This document shows, one piece after another, positions 36,142 through 43,646 of a stretch of DNA of 64,000 nucleotides (the stretch's first letter is position 1; each line of letters starts with the position of its first letter). Made by a program: the position numbers and the translations under genes. The notes below the pieces were generated by a model. That model searched no databases, was not told where the DNA came from, and saw nothing but the letters and a program-made list of their open reading frames with translations. This stretch comes from JAVJSU01 sp040219275 (lineage in GTDB: Bacteria > Chloroflexota > Anaerolineae > Aggregatilineales > Phototrophicaceae): the NCBI GenBank assembly GCA_040219275.1, contig JAVJSU010000062.1, positions 47,185-111,184 of the forward strand, in the 5' to 3' direction.

Positions 36142-37227
36142 TTACCCACACGCCGCGAACGTAACGGCGCGTTCGCCGAGTAGCCAGCATTGAAGCGCCA
36201 TCACGCCGCGTAGATTGCGCGCAAATTCGGTGAATTCGGTGCTCGCCAATTCGACATCCGCCGACGGAATACCCAGACCATCCACCCAATTGGCTTCCGT
36301 GCCGCTCACTTCGTAGGAACTAAACTCCTGCCCGTAACTGTAGCCGGTTGCATTGCCGAGTACGGCGCTCATCTCCGCGCTGATATTGCCGAGTCCGGTG
36401 GTATCACAATCGCCCGCGAAAACGCCATTCGCCGCGCTGTGATAAAATAAGACCGTCGCCGGACGCAGATCATTTATGAGCGACGCAAGGCTGATCGTTT
36501 CCGGCTCAGAGAAGGGCGCACTGCCCGCGCTGACCGGAATATCACGGAAGACCGCCTCCCGTGACCAATCACAGCCCCAATTGCGATTCAGATCAACGCC
36601 GTTGCCGTTAAAGCGTCCGTTCACCGTGCGTCCAAGCGCAATGCCATCAGGATTCAGTTCCGGGACGAAGATCAGGCTGATGCCCGGCAAAATGTCCTGT
36701 GGATTGGCGCTAAAATGGCGTATCAATTCCGCGACGAGCATCACGGTGTTGGTTTCTAAGCCACCATGCACCCCGCCGACGAGCATCAACAACGTGTCAC
36801 CTGTGCCGAGTCGTTGCGCCAGTAAATTCGTGCCGCCTGCCGATTGCCCGAAGACAAAGCTCTGCGGGACGGTGGATAATGCACGGGCGGGTGTAGGCGA
36901 AATAAAGGGTAAAGGCGCGGTTTGCGGTGCAACGGTCGGCGTGGAAATATTCAAGGTTGGGCGGGGCGTAAGCGTGACGGGAATTTGCACCTGAGTCGGT
37001 GGGATTAGCGGTGTCTCTGTGAATTCGATGCTGATTTCGGCTGTGGGTGACGGATTCGCGGGTAATTCTGTGGGCAAAGTTGTTGCCGAGGGAATCAACA
37101 CGCGTGTGGGCAGGTCTGCGGGTGGTACCGAAGTCTCTTGGCAGGCAGAGACGATTAAGGTTATGATTGCTATACACATTATTACGCCCCAACGGGGGAT
37201 GGACATCATGATACAAATACGACTCAT
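36142..37227 (-). CDS. lipoprotein, M14-type zinc carboxypeptidase domain
   Basis: 361 aa, or 355 from ATG 37209. Signal peptide with lipobox IVSAC; mature N-terminus is Thr/Pro-rich (stalk of about 70 residues). The M14 domain has zinc ligands in VGGVHGGLETN (His and Glu), NPDG, the GVDLNRNW substrate-site motif (about 225-232) and a C-terminal Glu in STEFTEFARN. It is close to the MpaA-type murein peptide amidase branch, so peptidoglycan fragments are a possible substrate. Its start codon region overlaps that of the divergent lipoprotein gene at 37208. Confidence 0.85.
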   Translation of the reverse strand: MSRICIMMSIPRWGVIMCIAIITLIVSACQETSVPPADLPTRVLIPSATTLPTELPANPSPTAEISIEFTETPLIPPTQVQIPVTLTPRPTLNISTPTVAPQTAPLPFISPTPARALSTVPQSFVFGQSAGGTNLLAQRLGTGDTLLMLVGGVHGGLETNTVMLVAELIRHFSANPQDILPGISLIFVPELNPDGIALGRTVNGRFNGNGVDLNRNWGCDWSREAVFRDIPVSAGSAPFSEPETISLASLINDLRPATVLFYHSAANGVFAGDCDTTGLGNISAEMSAVLGNATGYSYGQEFSSYEVSGTEANWVDGLGIPSADVELASTEFTEFARNLRGVMALQCWLLGERAVTFAACG

Positions 37228-38299
37228 CGGTTTATTTTTGATCCTATGTGTATGTACTGCCTGTGGTCAGAGCAACAGTCAGTTAGCAGAATTACCCACG
37301 CGGGTGAGCTTGCCGACGTTGACCGAAACCGCCACGCCAACCGTCACCGCCACGCCAACGACCACCAACACACCGACTGCAACCGCCACCGCCAGCAATA
37401 CCGCGACCGCATCGGCGACCAACACGCCCACGTTGACGTTCACTCCCTCTAACACGGCGACGGCAACAGCAACCGCGACGGCAACCAACACCAGCACAGC
37501 AACCCAGACCTTAACTCCTGTGGCGACCAATACGCCTTTGCCACCGACAATTACCTCGTTTACCGCCAGCGCGACATCGGTCACGGCGGGGACGCAAATC
37601 ACGCTATCATGGCAGACGGATTCGGATACCGCTTTTATCCAGCGTTTGAATAGCCAGAACGCGGTGGTAGAAACGACCTCTGTCGTGCCTACCGGACAAA
37701 TCCCCATCACCATTCCAAGCGATGCCACGCTGATTTATTATCGGTTGGTCGTCCAACGTGGTGGGCAAGAAGCGGCGCAATCTATCCCCATCAACGTGAC
37801 AATTCCCTGTTCAATTACGTGGTTCTTTGGTAATCAGTTTGTCACAAATGGCGCGTGTCCGCTAGGCGTAGAAGTCAGCGGAGTCGGATCATACCAGCCC
37901 TTCCAGAACGGGTTGATGGTTCTCGTCAACGCCAACGGGCAGAATCGCGTGTATGGCTTGAACCTGTCTAACGGTCAATACGCCGTTTATAACAATTTGT
38001 GGGATGGATTTACCACCTATAACTGTCCGTGTGGCGCACCGCCAGCTGGCTTATTCGATGCACAGGGCGTATTCGGTTGGGCATATAACAATACCAACGG
38101 CACCATCGGCGCATGGTACGGTCCATCGGGGATTGGTAGAGCGACAGCCGGAATCGACAACGCCCAGACGCATACGCTTCAGTTTGAGCAAAATGGCACG
38201 GCGTTCTATTTGCGAATTCCGGGGTATGGCGTGGTGCGGATGTCCGGCGCGCAAACCGGCACGATTGGTACATGGACACGGGTCAACGGGGCGTTTTAA
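37208..38299 (+). CDS. lipoprotein with Thr/Pro stalk and beta-rich C-terminal domain
   Basis: 363 aa from ATG 37208 (GGGGG 9 nt upstream; 37199 is an in-frame alternative). Signal peptide with lipobox VCTAC. Residues about 38-115 are a Thr/Ala/Pro/Asn low-complexity stalk (TATPTVTATPTTTNTPTAT type). Then comes an Ig-like segment (TITSFTASATSVTAGTQITLSWQTDSD, about 118-145) and a C-terminal beta domain with YGLNLSNGQYAVYNN and GVVRMSGAQTGTIGTWTRV. It is exposed at the cell surface; the ligand is unknown. Terminator at 38326. Confidence 0.82.
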   Translation: MIQIRLIGLFLILCVCTACGQSNSQLAELPTRVSLPTLTETATPTVTATPTTTNTPTATATASNTATASATNTPTLTFTPSNTATATATATATNTSTATQTLTPVATNTPLPPTITSFTASATSVTAGTQITLSWQTDSDTAFIQRLNSQNAVVETTSVVPTGQIPITIPSDATLIYYRLVVQRGGQEAAQSIPINVTIPCSITWFFGNQFVTNGACPLGVEVSGVGSYQPFQNGLMVLVNANGQNRVYGLNLSNGQYAVYNNLWDGFTTYNCPCGAPPAGLFDAQGVFGWAYNNTNGTIGAWYGPSGIGRATAGIDNAQTHTLQFEQNGTAFYLRIPGYGVVRMSGAQTGTIGTWTRVNGAF

Positions 38300-38325
38300 C
38301 GGCAACAGATCGTATAAATTCGTAG

Positions 38326-38352
38326 GGGCGATCTGCTAGATCGCCCTTTTTT
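38326..38352 (+). terminator. intrinsic terminator made from a dispersed palindrome
   Basis: GGGCGATCT-gct-AGATCGCCC followed by six T, 26 nt after the stop at 38299. The palindrome is a copy of the GTAGGGGCGA repeat family, here serving as terminator. Confidence 0.8.
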
Positions 38353-38365
38353 ATCTTCACGCAGA

Positions 38366-38971
38366 CTAAACCGCCTCGCGTTCCATGTCTGCAATCTCTG
38401 CCATCGCGGATTCTAAAATCACCGAGCGGAAGGTGATCGAGACTCGGCGCGCACGGGTGATCTTGAAGCCATTGAGCGCGTCGGTTTTGCGGGCAGGGAT
38501 GCCGTGCTTCCAATCATAACGGGCATCTCCGCTGATAATCAGCAAACTACGGGCGTTTAAATAACGGAAGGTGTGGGCGCTTGAGTGCAGATGGTCGAAG
38601 GTCATCACACAGCCAGACCCCAAAGTGAGCGAGAGCACCGTATCCTCAAAGCACGGCACACAATCCACATGCGGGCTGATTCCCTGCCCCGGCTGATAAT
38701 CGTTGATGATGACCTGATCCGGCAATTTGCTGATGAATCCATCGCAGAGCAGGCGTAAACTGAGCGTTTTCGCCCAATCCGGCAACGCGCCGATGTGCAT
38801 AGACTCGTCGATGCGTCGGGCTTTGTAATCATACCGATAACCGTAATGCTGAACGCGCCGCTTCATATCGGTCATCCATGATTGTGCGTCAATTGTCTCT
38901 AATAACCGTTTTTCCTCGTTGCGGGATACATACCCCCCGATTAACCGTAATCCGTTGATCGCCTCACACAT
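38366..38971 (-). CDS. AlkB-like 2-oxoglutarate/Fe(II) oxygenase
   Basis: 201 aa. Iron ligands: HxD in ISPHVDCVP (about 101-103) and the second His in DWKHGIP (about 155); the 2-oxoglutarate-binding Arg pair is in ARRVSITFRSV near 177-184. The N-terminus QHYGYRYDYKARRID matches the AlkB family's substrate lid. The enzyme oxidatively demethylates alkylated bases or, in some branches, proteins. Two GAAC-N4-GTTC boxes flank its -10 element (39006-39048), which suggests SOS control. Confidence 0.92.
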   Translation of the reverse strand: MCEAINGLRLIGGYVSRNEEKRLLETIDAQSWMTDMKRRVQHYGYRYDYKARRIDESMHIGALPDWAKTLSLRLLCDGFISKLPDQVIINDYQPGQGISPHVDCVPCFEDTVLSLTLGSGCVMTFDHLHSSAHTFRYLNARSLLIISGDARYDWKHGIPARKTDALNGFKITRARRVSITFRSVILESAMAEIADMEREAV

Positions 38972-39005
38972 AATCTGCTCCGTTGATCTACTACCTTACA
39001 ATTCC

Positions 39006-39048
39006 GAACTTACGTTCCAATTATAGCACATAATTAGAACTCATGTTC
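39006..39048 (-). promoter_or_regulatory. AlkB promoter with two LexA-like boxes
   Basis: Minus-strand TATAAT -10 element at 39025-39020. GAACATGAGTTC (39048-39037, read on minus) covers the -35 side and GAACGTAAGTTC (39017-39006) covers the start-site side. Their start points are 31 bp apart, about three helical turns. GAAC-N4-GTTC is the LexA recognition type of Gram-positive lineages. Confidence 0.72.
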
Positions 39049-39142
39049 TATATTTTACATTAGGCTTTGCATAAGGATGAAGCGACTCTATACCGCCTCA
39101 TCCATTGTTCCTATAGCATTCAGAAAGTTGCCCTAGCCGACC

Positions 39143-40384
39143 TTAATTGATTGCCGTGAAGGGTGGCAAATCAGTAGGAATGGTTGACGGCGTAGCCCAT
39201 GCAGGCGTGAGAATGGTAATCAACTGTGAGCCGTCGGGAATGTCATAAGTATAGATGCGCTCGGCTGTGCCACTGCTGTAATCATCCACATGACTGATGG
39301 GCGGTTCCGATTGAGTCGGGTCATGCTCCGCCCAGACGATGACGAAACCATCCGGCACAGCAACACCCTGCGTGAACGACGTATAGCGTTCATCCAGCGG
39401 GGTCACGGTACCATCACGGCTGACCAGATCAAAGCGTGAGCCGTAGATTTGTTGCTGATTGTTGGGATCGAACGCTTCCAGTAATTGCACCAGAACGTCT
39501 TGCCCGTTATTGACGAAGGTTGTGCTGATGATGACAAACTCGGTATTCTGATAAATCGTCCGAACGTCGCCATTAGCATCCGCAACGCGCACGACATTCG
39601 CCTGTGGCACGGGTCCGCTTGGCTCTGCGGAGGCGATAGTTTGATCCAGCGTGCTCCACACGGTTTCACCGGTAGGCAGACGGTCATCATTAAAACGCCC
39701 GACATAATCCGGCGCAAGCATCACGGAGTCATCCGCAAGTGTCCAGACAAAACCGGGCAAATCGCTGATCCCGCCCATGCCTACCCAGGGATATGCCGCG
39801 ACGGTCAATTCGTCCGCGCCGAAATCGTCGACATCCGGCATCACGGGGAATTGTTCGTCGAGGTTGAGTTCTGCCACACCGGGACTATTTGAATTCAGGC
39901 TATCGACCACATTGCCGGACAGGTCAATCAGGCGCAGTTCCCACGCGGGGATGGTTGAGTCGATATTTTCGTCCCACGGCAAATAATTGACCACACCATA
40001 CGCCAGCAGAGAGGCATCGGCGTTAAATGCAGACGCTCGACAGCCCTGATTATCGGTGAATTCTTGCTCGTAAACGGTGCTTTCGTTGGCGAGATCGCGC
40101 ACGACTAGCTTCCAGATTGCCGATTGATCCGCGCCCATCGGCGGACGGTTGGCGCAAAACGCGACCAGCCCACCATCGGGGCTAAAAGTGAATTCATTGG
40201 CGAAGGTGTTGGCATCCAATCCGAGGTCAATCGGCGTTCCCGTGCCATCTGCATCGACCTTAATCAAGCGATTGGTACTGCCATCAAACAAAATAACCGA
40301 CCAGTCCTCAGTTTGTGCGAAAGCGGGCAGACTGCCGACCATCAACAGCATGAGGCTACTTATCATTAGCAACAATTTTCTCAT
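39143..40384 (-). CDS. secreted beta-propeller-like protein
   Basis: 413 aa from ATG 40384, ten nucleotides after AAGGAG; the frame is open above it but that part lacks a signal. Signal peptide 1-24 ends PAFAQ. Blade-like segments include NEFTFSPDGGLVAFCANRPP, CRASAFNADASLLAYGVVN and FVIISTTFVNNGQDVLVQLL. It is less regular than the other PD40 proteins of the window and lacks enzyme motifs. Extracytoplasmic; function unknown. Confidence 0.72.
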   Translation of the reverse strand: MRKLLLMISSLMLLMVGSLPAFAQTEDWSVILFDGSTNRLIKVDADGTGTPIDLGLDANTFANEFTFSPDGGLVAFCANRPPMGADQSAIWKLVVRDLANESTVYEQEFTDNQGCRASAFNADASLLAYGVVNYLPWDENIDSTIPAWELRLIDLSGNVVDSLNSNSPGVAELNLDEQFPVMPDVDDFGADELTVAAYPWVGMGGISDLPGFVWTLADDSVMLAPDYVGRFNDDRLPTGETVWSTLDQTIASAEPSGPVPQANVVRVADANGDVRTIYQNTEFVIISTTFVNNGQDVLVQLLEAFDPNNQQQIYGSRFDLVSRDGTVTPLDERYTSFTQGVAVPDGFVIVWAEHDPTQSEPPISHVDDYSSGTAERIYTYDIPDGSQLITILTPAWATPSTIPTDLPPFTAIN

Positions 40385-40587
40385 TGACGCATCACTCCTT
40401 ACTACATTTAACGCGAACAGGTTGGTACATATCACATCTCACAGGATGCGGTACTGGCTTTTTTTGGGGACGTGTCATCGTGTTGTCCGTCCTTATCAGA
40501 ATAGACACGACTTTTAATAGAAGGGTTCAATTTTGATAAGCTGAAGATGAAAATAAGGGGAGTCTACGATAGGAAATTTGCTGAATA

Positions 40588-42450
40588 TCACCACGCGACG
40601 ACAGCATAATTTTTGAGCAACACGCCCTGCAAAAATTCAGCGGATGCCACGCCGAGAAAAATGGGATCACATACGCGGGATGCGCCATCTTCATAATCAA
40701 GCGGGATAATTTGCTGACGTTCGGCGCGTTCGGCATCATTGTTGATGGGTGCTTGATCGCTTACCCAGCCGGGATCAACGCTCGTCATGTATATGCCGGA
40801 TTCCGCGTAATAGGGCGCGGCACTATAGGTCAGCATATTGAGCGCGGCTTTCGCCATGTTGGTGTGGATGTGCGTGTGCGTTTTGCCCTGCCCGAAGCGC
40901 CCTTCCGCCGCAGACACATTGACGATATAGCGATCCGTGAACGGGCTATTGCTCATCAACACTTTGAGTTGGCTGACGAGCATCTCCGGCGCGATCACGT
41001 TCACCAATTGGACTTCCAGCATTTCAGGAATGGAAACTTCATCAAGCGGGAGCGTCCAGCTATTTTTGACTCGATTATCGATCTGCTGACCATCCGCGTC
41101 GTATTGGTTTTCAGGGAAGGATTCTGTGTCGTCGTCACCGTCGACTAGCGGAATTTGGGAGAGTTGGGCGGAAAGGGCGCTCACATTTGCGTGAATCACC
41201 GGACTCAGTAGCGAACCGCCGTCCGATAATGCGGGTGGATTACCGTCCACCATTTTGATAACGCTTTGCAGAGCTTCGGGCAGGGCTGTACGCTCCTGAG
41301 TCTCGAAGTCGATCAGATGCTTGTAATAGGCAGGGGGTCGCCGGACGGTTTGCGCGGCATTGTTGATCAGCATATCCAGATGCGGATACTGCGCTTTTAC
41401 GTGTGTGATGAAGGCTTGCAGGCTCGGCATATGGCGCAGATCAAGCCCATAAATGTGCAGACGTTCGCCCCAGGTGTCGAAATCGGATTCTGCGGCGAAA
41501 CGGCGGGCGCTATCATGCGGAAAACGCGAGGTGACGATGACCTGCGCCCCTGCACGCAATAATTTTAGCGCGGTCTGATAGCCAATTTTCACGCGTCCAC
41601 CCGTAACCAGCGCGATTCGTTCGCTTAAATCAGCCGTTTGCTGGCGCTTACGATAGTTGATGTCACCACAGCGGACACACAGCCGTTCGTAGAAGAAGTG
41701 TTCCCGCAAGTACTTTTCCCCGCATTGATAGCACATACGCGGTTTGCGGAGTGGTTCGATTTTGCTCAAGCCGATGTCATAGCCGGTGAGGGGGCGTTGC
41801 TCCAACAGCGGATTGCGATAGAGCAAGTCATAGCCCGTCGCATAGACGAAATCGGGGCGAAAATGGATGGGAATAGAATCAAGTTTCTCCATGAGCAAGG
41901 TGATGTATTCATCACGTGAGAAGAATATTGGGAGACGATTCTTATCCCCTATATCGGGTATCCATCTTTGTAGGACTTTATCAAATACCCACACAATCAC
42001 TGGCAACCGATATTTTGGAATTTTGTCATGTCGTTGGCTAACAGGTGGCAATTCGGGGTAGTTGAGTTGTGAGGTTTTCGGGTGGGATTTAAGCGATTTG
42101 ACTGCTTGTGTCTGGTTGAAAAATATATCCCATTGAAAGGTCGACGGTTGAAAATTCCCGATAACGGGTAACATCAAAACGCTGTCGATGTGAATGTGTT
42201 GTTGTGGGGTTGCCCGCTTTTTCTTTTTGGACAGATCGAGAATAGAGGCAAACATAGAGCTATAGGAGTTTTTTCCCTTGACCAAGCGATAAACTGTTCT
42301 GGGGACTTCATAGCTATCTGGCAAATACGCCCGCAGTTGATCCCACTTGCCTTCCGACAAGTACTGAACGCCATCGCGCAAATGAACACGGTTATCCGGC
42401 TGTAGCAAAATTTTGATAATGCCGTTGAAGTGGCGGGAAATATCGGTCAT
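40588..42450 (-). CDS. SDR with zinc-ribbon N-terminal extension, atypical active site
   Basis: 620 aa, more than twice a normal SDR. Residues 1-225 are an unrecognised extension; about 238-265 form a zinc ribbon (MCYQCGEKYL...RLCVRCGD). The SDR domain follows: nucleotide loop VTGGRVKIGYQ (about 283-293), LINNAAQTVRR, and NVSAAEGRFGQGK with the active-site Ser. The usual YxxxK reads TNMAK within HTHIHTNMAKAALNM, so the catalytic Tyr is replaced by Thr, a feature I associate with one SDR subgroup. It follows the tRNA array at 42479-42714 on the same strand with only 28 nt between, so its mRNA leader probably contains the tRNAs. Reaction unknown. Confidence 0.82.
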   Translation of the reverse strand: MTDISRHFNGIIKILLQPDNRVHLRDGVQYLSEGKWDQLRAYLPDSYEVPRTVYRLVKGKNSYSSMFASILDLSKKKKRATPQQHIHIDSVLMLPVIGNFQPSTFQWDIFFNQTQAVKSLKSHPKTSQLNYPELPPVSQRHDKIPKYRLPVIVWVFDKVLQRWIPDIGDKNRLPIFFSRDEYITLLMEKLDSIPIHFRPDFVYATGYDLLYRNPLLEQRPLTGYDIGLSKIEPLRKPRMCYQCGEKYLREHFFYERLCVRCGDINYRKRQQTADLSERIALVTGGRVKIGYQTALKLLRAGAQVIVTSRFPHDSARRFAAESDFDTWGERLHIYGLDLRHMPSLQAFITHVKAQYPHLDMLINNAAQTVRRPPAYYKHLIDFETQERTALPEALQSVIKMVDGNPPALSDGGSLLSPVIHANVSALSAQLSQIPLVDGDDDTESFPENQYDADGQQIDNRVKNSWTLPLDEVSIPEMLEVQLVNVIAPEMLVSQLKVLMSNSPFTDRYIVNVSAAEGRFGQGKTHTHIHTNMAKAALNMLTYSAAPYYAESGIYMTSVDPGWVSDQAPINNDAERAERQQIIPLDYEDGASRVCDPIFLGVASAEFLQGVLLKNYAVVAW

Positions 42451-42478
42451 AAGCGGTCTCGAAATATCGCTAAAAAGG

Positions 42479-42555
42479 TGGGGATGCCCCGGACTTTAAC
42501 CGGAGAACTCTATACCTTTGGAGGGCATAGTGCTTTGACGTTAAGCTACATCCCC
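42479..42555 (-). tRNA. noncanonical tRNA, anticodon CCA (Trp)
   Basis: 77 nt. Acceptor GGGGATG / CATCCCC, discriminator A, no encoded CCA. D-arm GCTT-AACGTCA-AAGC. Anticodon loop CTCCAAA (anticodon CCA) on a stem that pairs for 7 bp (CTATGCC / GGTATAG). T-arm TCCGG-TTAAAGT-CCGGG. Position 56 is A instead of C and position 19 is U instead of G, so a U19-A56 pair would replace G19-C56. An extra G after the T-stem can pair with C48, making a 13-bp acceptor/T helix. Could be a functional isoacceptor, a tRNA-like RNA, or a relic. Confidence 0.75.
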
Positions 42556-42565
42556 ACGAATAAAG

Positions 42566-42639
42566 CAGAGATATACAGGACTTGAACCTGTAACTACCAC
42601 GTCCGTAGCGCGGCGTGCGATCCGTTACACTATATCTCT
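42566..42639 (-). tRNA. tRNA, anticodon ACG (Arg), with extra acceptor/T base pair
   Basis: 74 nt. Acceptor AGAGATA / TATCTCT, discriminator G, no CCA. D-arm GTGT-AACGGATC-GCAC with G18G19. Anticodon loop CTACGGA on CCGCG / CGTGG. T-arm ACAGG-TTCAAGT-CCTGT with normal C56. An extra A between T-stem and acceptor can pair with U48, again giving 13 stacked pairs. It is the most canonical of the three and 10 nt from the CCA-anticodon gene. Confidence 0.85.
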
Positions 42640-42641
42640 GC

Positions 42642-42714
42642 TGAAGACATCCCGGACTTCAACCGGAAATCATCCACTTAGCAGGCGGAGGCTTTGGCGT
42701 TAAGCTATATCTCC
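42642..42714 (-). tRNA. noncanonical tRNA, anticodon GCU (Ser), short variable loop
   Basis: 73 nt. Acceptor GGAGATA / TGTCTTC (two wobble pairs), discriminator A, no CCA. D-arm GCTT-AACGCCA-AAGC. Anticodon loop CTGCTAA on TCCGC / GTGGA. T-arm TCCGG-TTGAAGT-CCGGG. C19 and G56 replace G19 and C56, so the elbow pair is inverted but still Watson-Crick. The variable region is four or five nucleotides, whereas bacterial serine tRNAs have a long variable arm. It also has the extra nucleotide (A) that pairs with U48. It is 2 nt from the next tRNA. Confidence 0.75.
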
Positions 42715-42721
42715 AATTAAG

Positions 42722-42751
42722 AGTATAACCAGATTCATTATTCGGTCACAA
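42722..42751 (-). promoter_or_regulatory. promoter of the tRNA array
   Basis: On the minus strand, TTGTGA (42751-42746), an 18-nt spacer, then TATACT (42727-42722). The expected start, about 7 nt on, is 42715 or so, next to the first nucleotide of the GCU-anticodon tRNA at 42714. Confidence 0.65.
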
Positions 42752-42875
42752 TCCGAAACTAGAGAACACAAAAAGGCTTTTCACGCTTGCACAAGCGATG
42801 ACTTCGTGGTTAAAGTGGATTATTCTCAAATTTGCGGGTCATCATAGAGTGACCTGAATGGAGATTATGTGCATT

Positions 42876-43628
42876 ATGAAACGCTTAGTATGGTTACTTG
42901 GACTTGTTTTTATACTTGCCGCCTGCAACCTTGCCAGCACCGATGACATCACGCCGACGGCACCTCTGCCTACAGAAACGCCCCGTGAGAGCGTTCTGCC
43001 AGAAGCAACGCTCAGTGGCGCACAACCCACCTCTATCGCCAGCATCCCGACGCAATCCACAAACGGCTCCTGTCCCACGCCAGCGAATTGGTCGACCTAT
43101 ACCGTTACCGCAGGCGACACGCTCAGTAGCATCGCCCAACGCGCGGGCAGTACGATTGACGAGATCGCACAGGGGAATTGCCTGACGGATGTTAATTTGA
43201 TCGAAGCGGGGCAAACGCTCAACGTACCGCGTTTGCTGAGTGGCAATATCACCGTGCCGACCAGCGCAGTCGGCAACACACCCAATTGCACATCATTAGC
43301 AGGCGTAGCAATCGGCGGTACCAATACGCCCACCGTCGCGCCCGCACAGCCAGTCTCTGATGGATGCTACGGGATTCAAGCCAATACAGCGATTACGGTT
43401 AGCTGGCAACCGCCCATCAGTGGTTTGATCGAAGTGACGTTTTATCGCAACAATTCAACCCTGCCCCGCGCAGATGTGATCGGCGTTGACCGTGACCCGT
43501 CCGATGGTTTTTCGATTATCTGGAATGCGTTCCCGGAAATGCCGCCCTCGGTGATTTTTGCGCGGGGCAACACCAGCGCACAGGGCAGTGAAATTGAAAG
43601 CGGGACGATTGTGATTTTCGTGCAATAA
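42876..43628 (+). CDS. LysM-domain lipoprotein
   Basis: 250 aa from ATG 42876; upstream ATGs at 42858 and 42867 are possible, but only the GGAG at 42860-42863 is available. Lipobox ILAAC (Cys16) after a hydrophobic core. One LysM domain: WSTYTVTAGDTLSSIAQRAGSTIDEIAQGNCL...IEAGQTLNVP (about 73-123), which binds N-acetylglucosamine in peptidoglycan. The C-terminal half looks like a beta domain (TAITVSWQPPISGLIEVTFYRN). It is probably a surface protein held in the wall. Confidence 0.87.
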   Translation: MKRLVWLLGLVFILAACNLASTDDITPTAPLPTETPRESVLPEATLSGAQPTSIASIPTQSTNGSCPTPANWSTYTVTAGDTLSSIAQRAGSTIDEIAQGNCLTDVNLIEAGQTLNVPRLLSGNITVPTSAVGNTPNCTSLAGVAIGGTNTPTVAPAQPVSDGCYGIQANTAITVSWQPPISGLIEVTFYRNNSTLPRADVIGVDRDPSDGFSIIWNAFPEMPPSVIFARGNTSAQGSEIESGTIVIFVQ

Positions 43629-43646
43629 AAATCCGGCGCGGCGCGA

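Noticed and set aside
37279..37728. Val/Ala-rich minus-strand frame opposite the Thr/Pro stalk.
   Set aside because: Antisense of ACN-repeat codons always gives Val-rich frames; no start signal. The same holds for 54282-55064.
42784..42797. Hairpin CGCTTGCACAAGCG as terminator for the tRNA array.
   Set aside because: It lies upstream of the array promoter and has no U-run.
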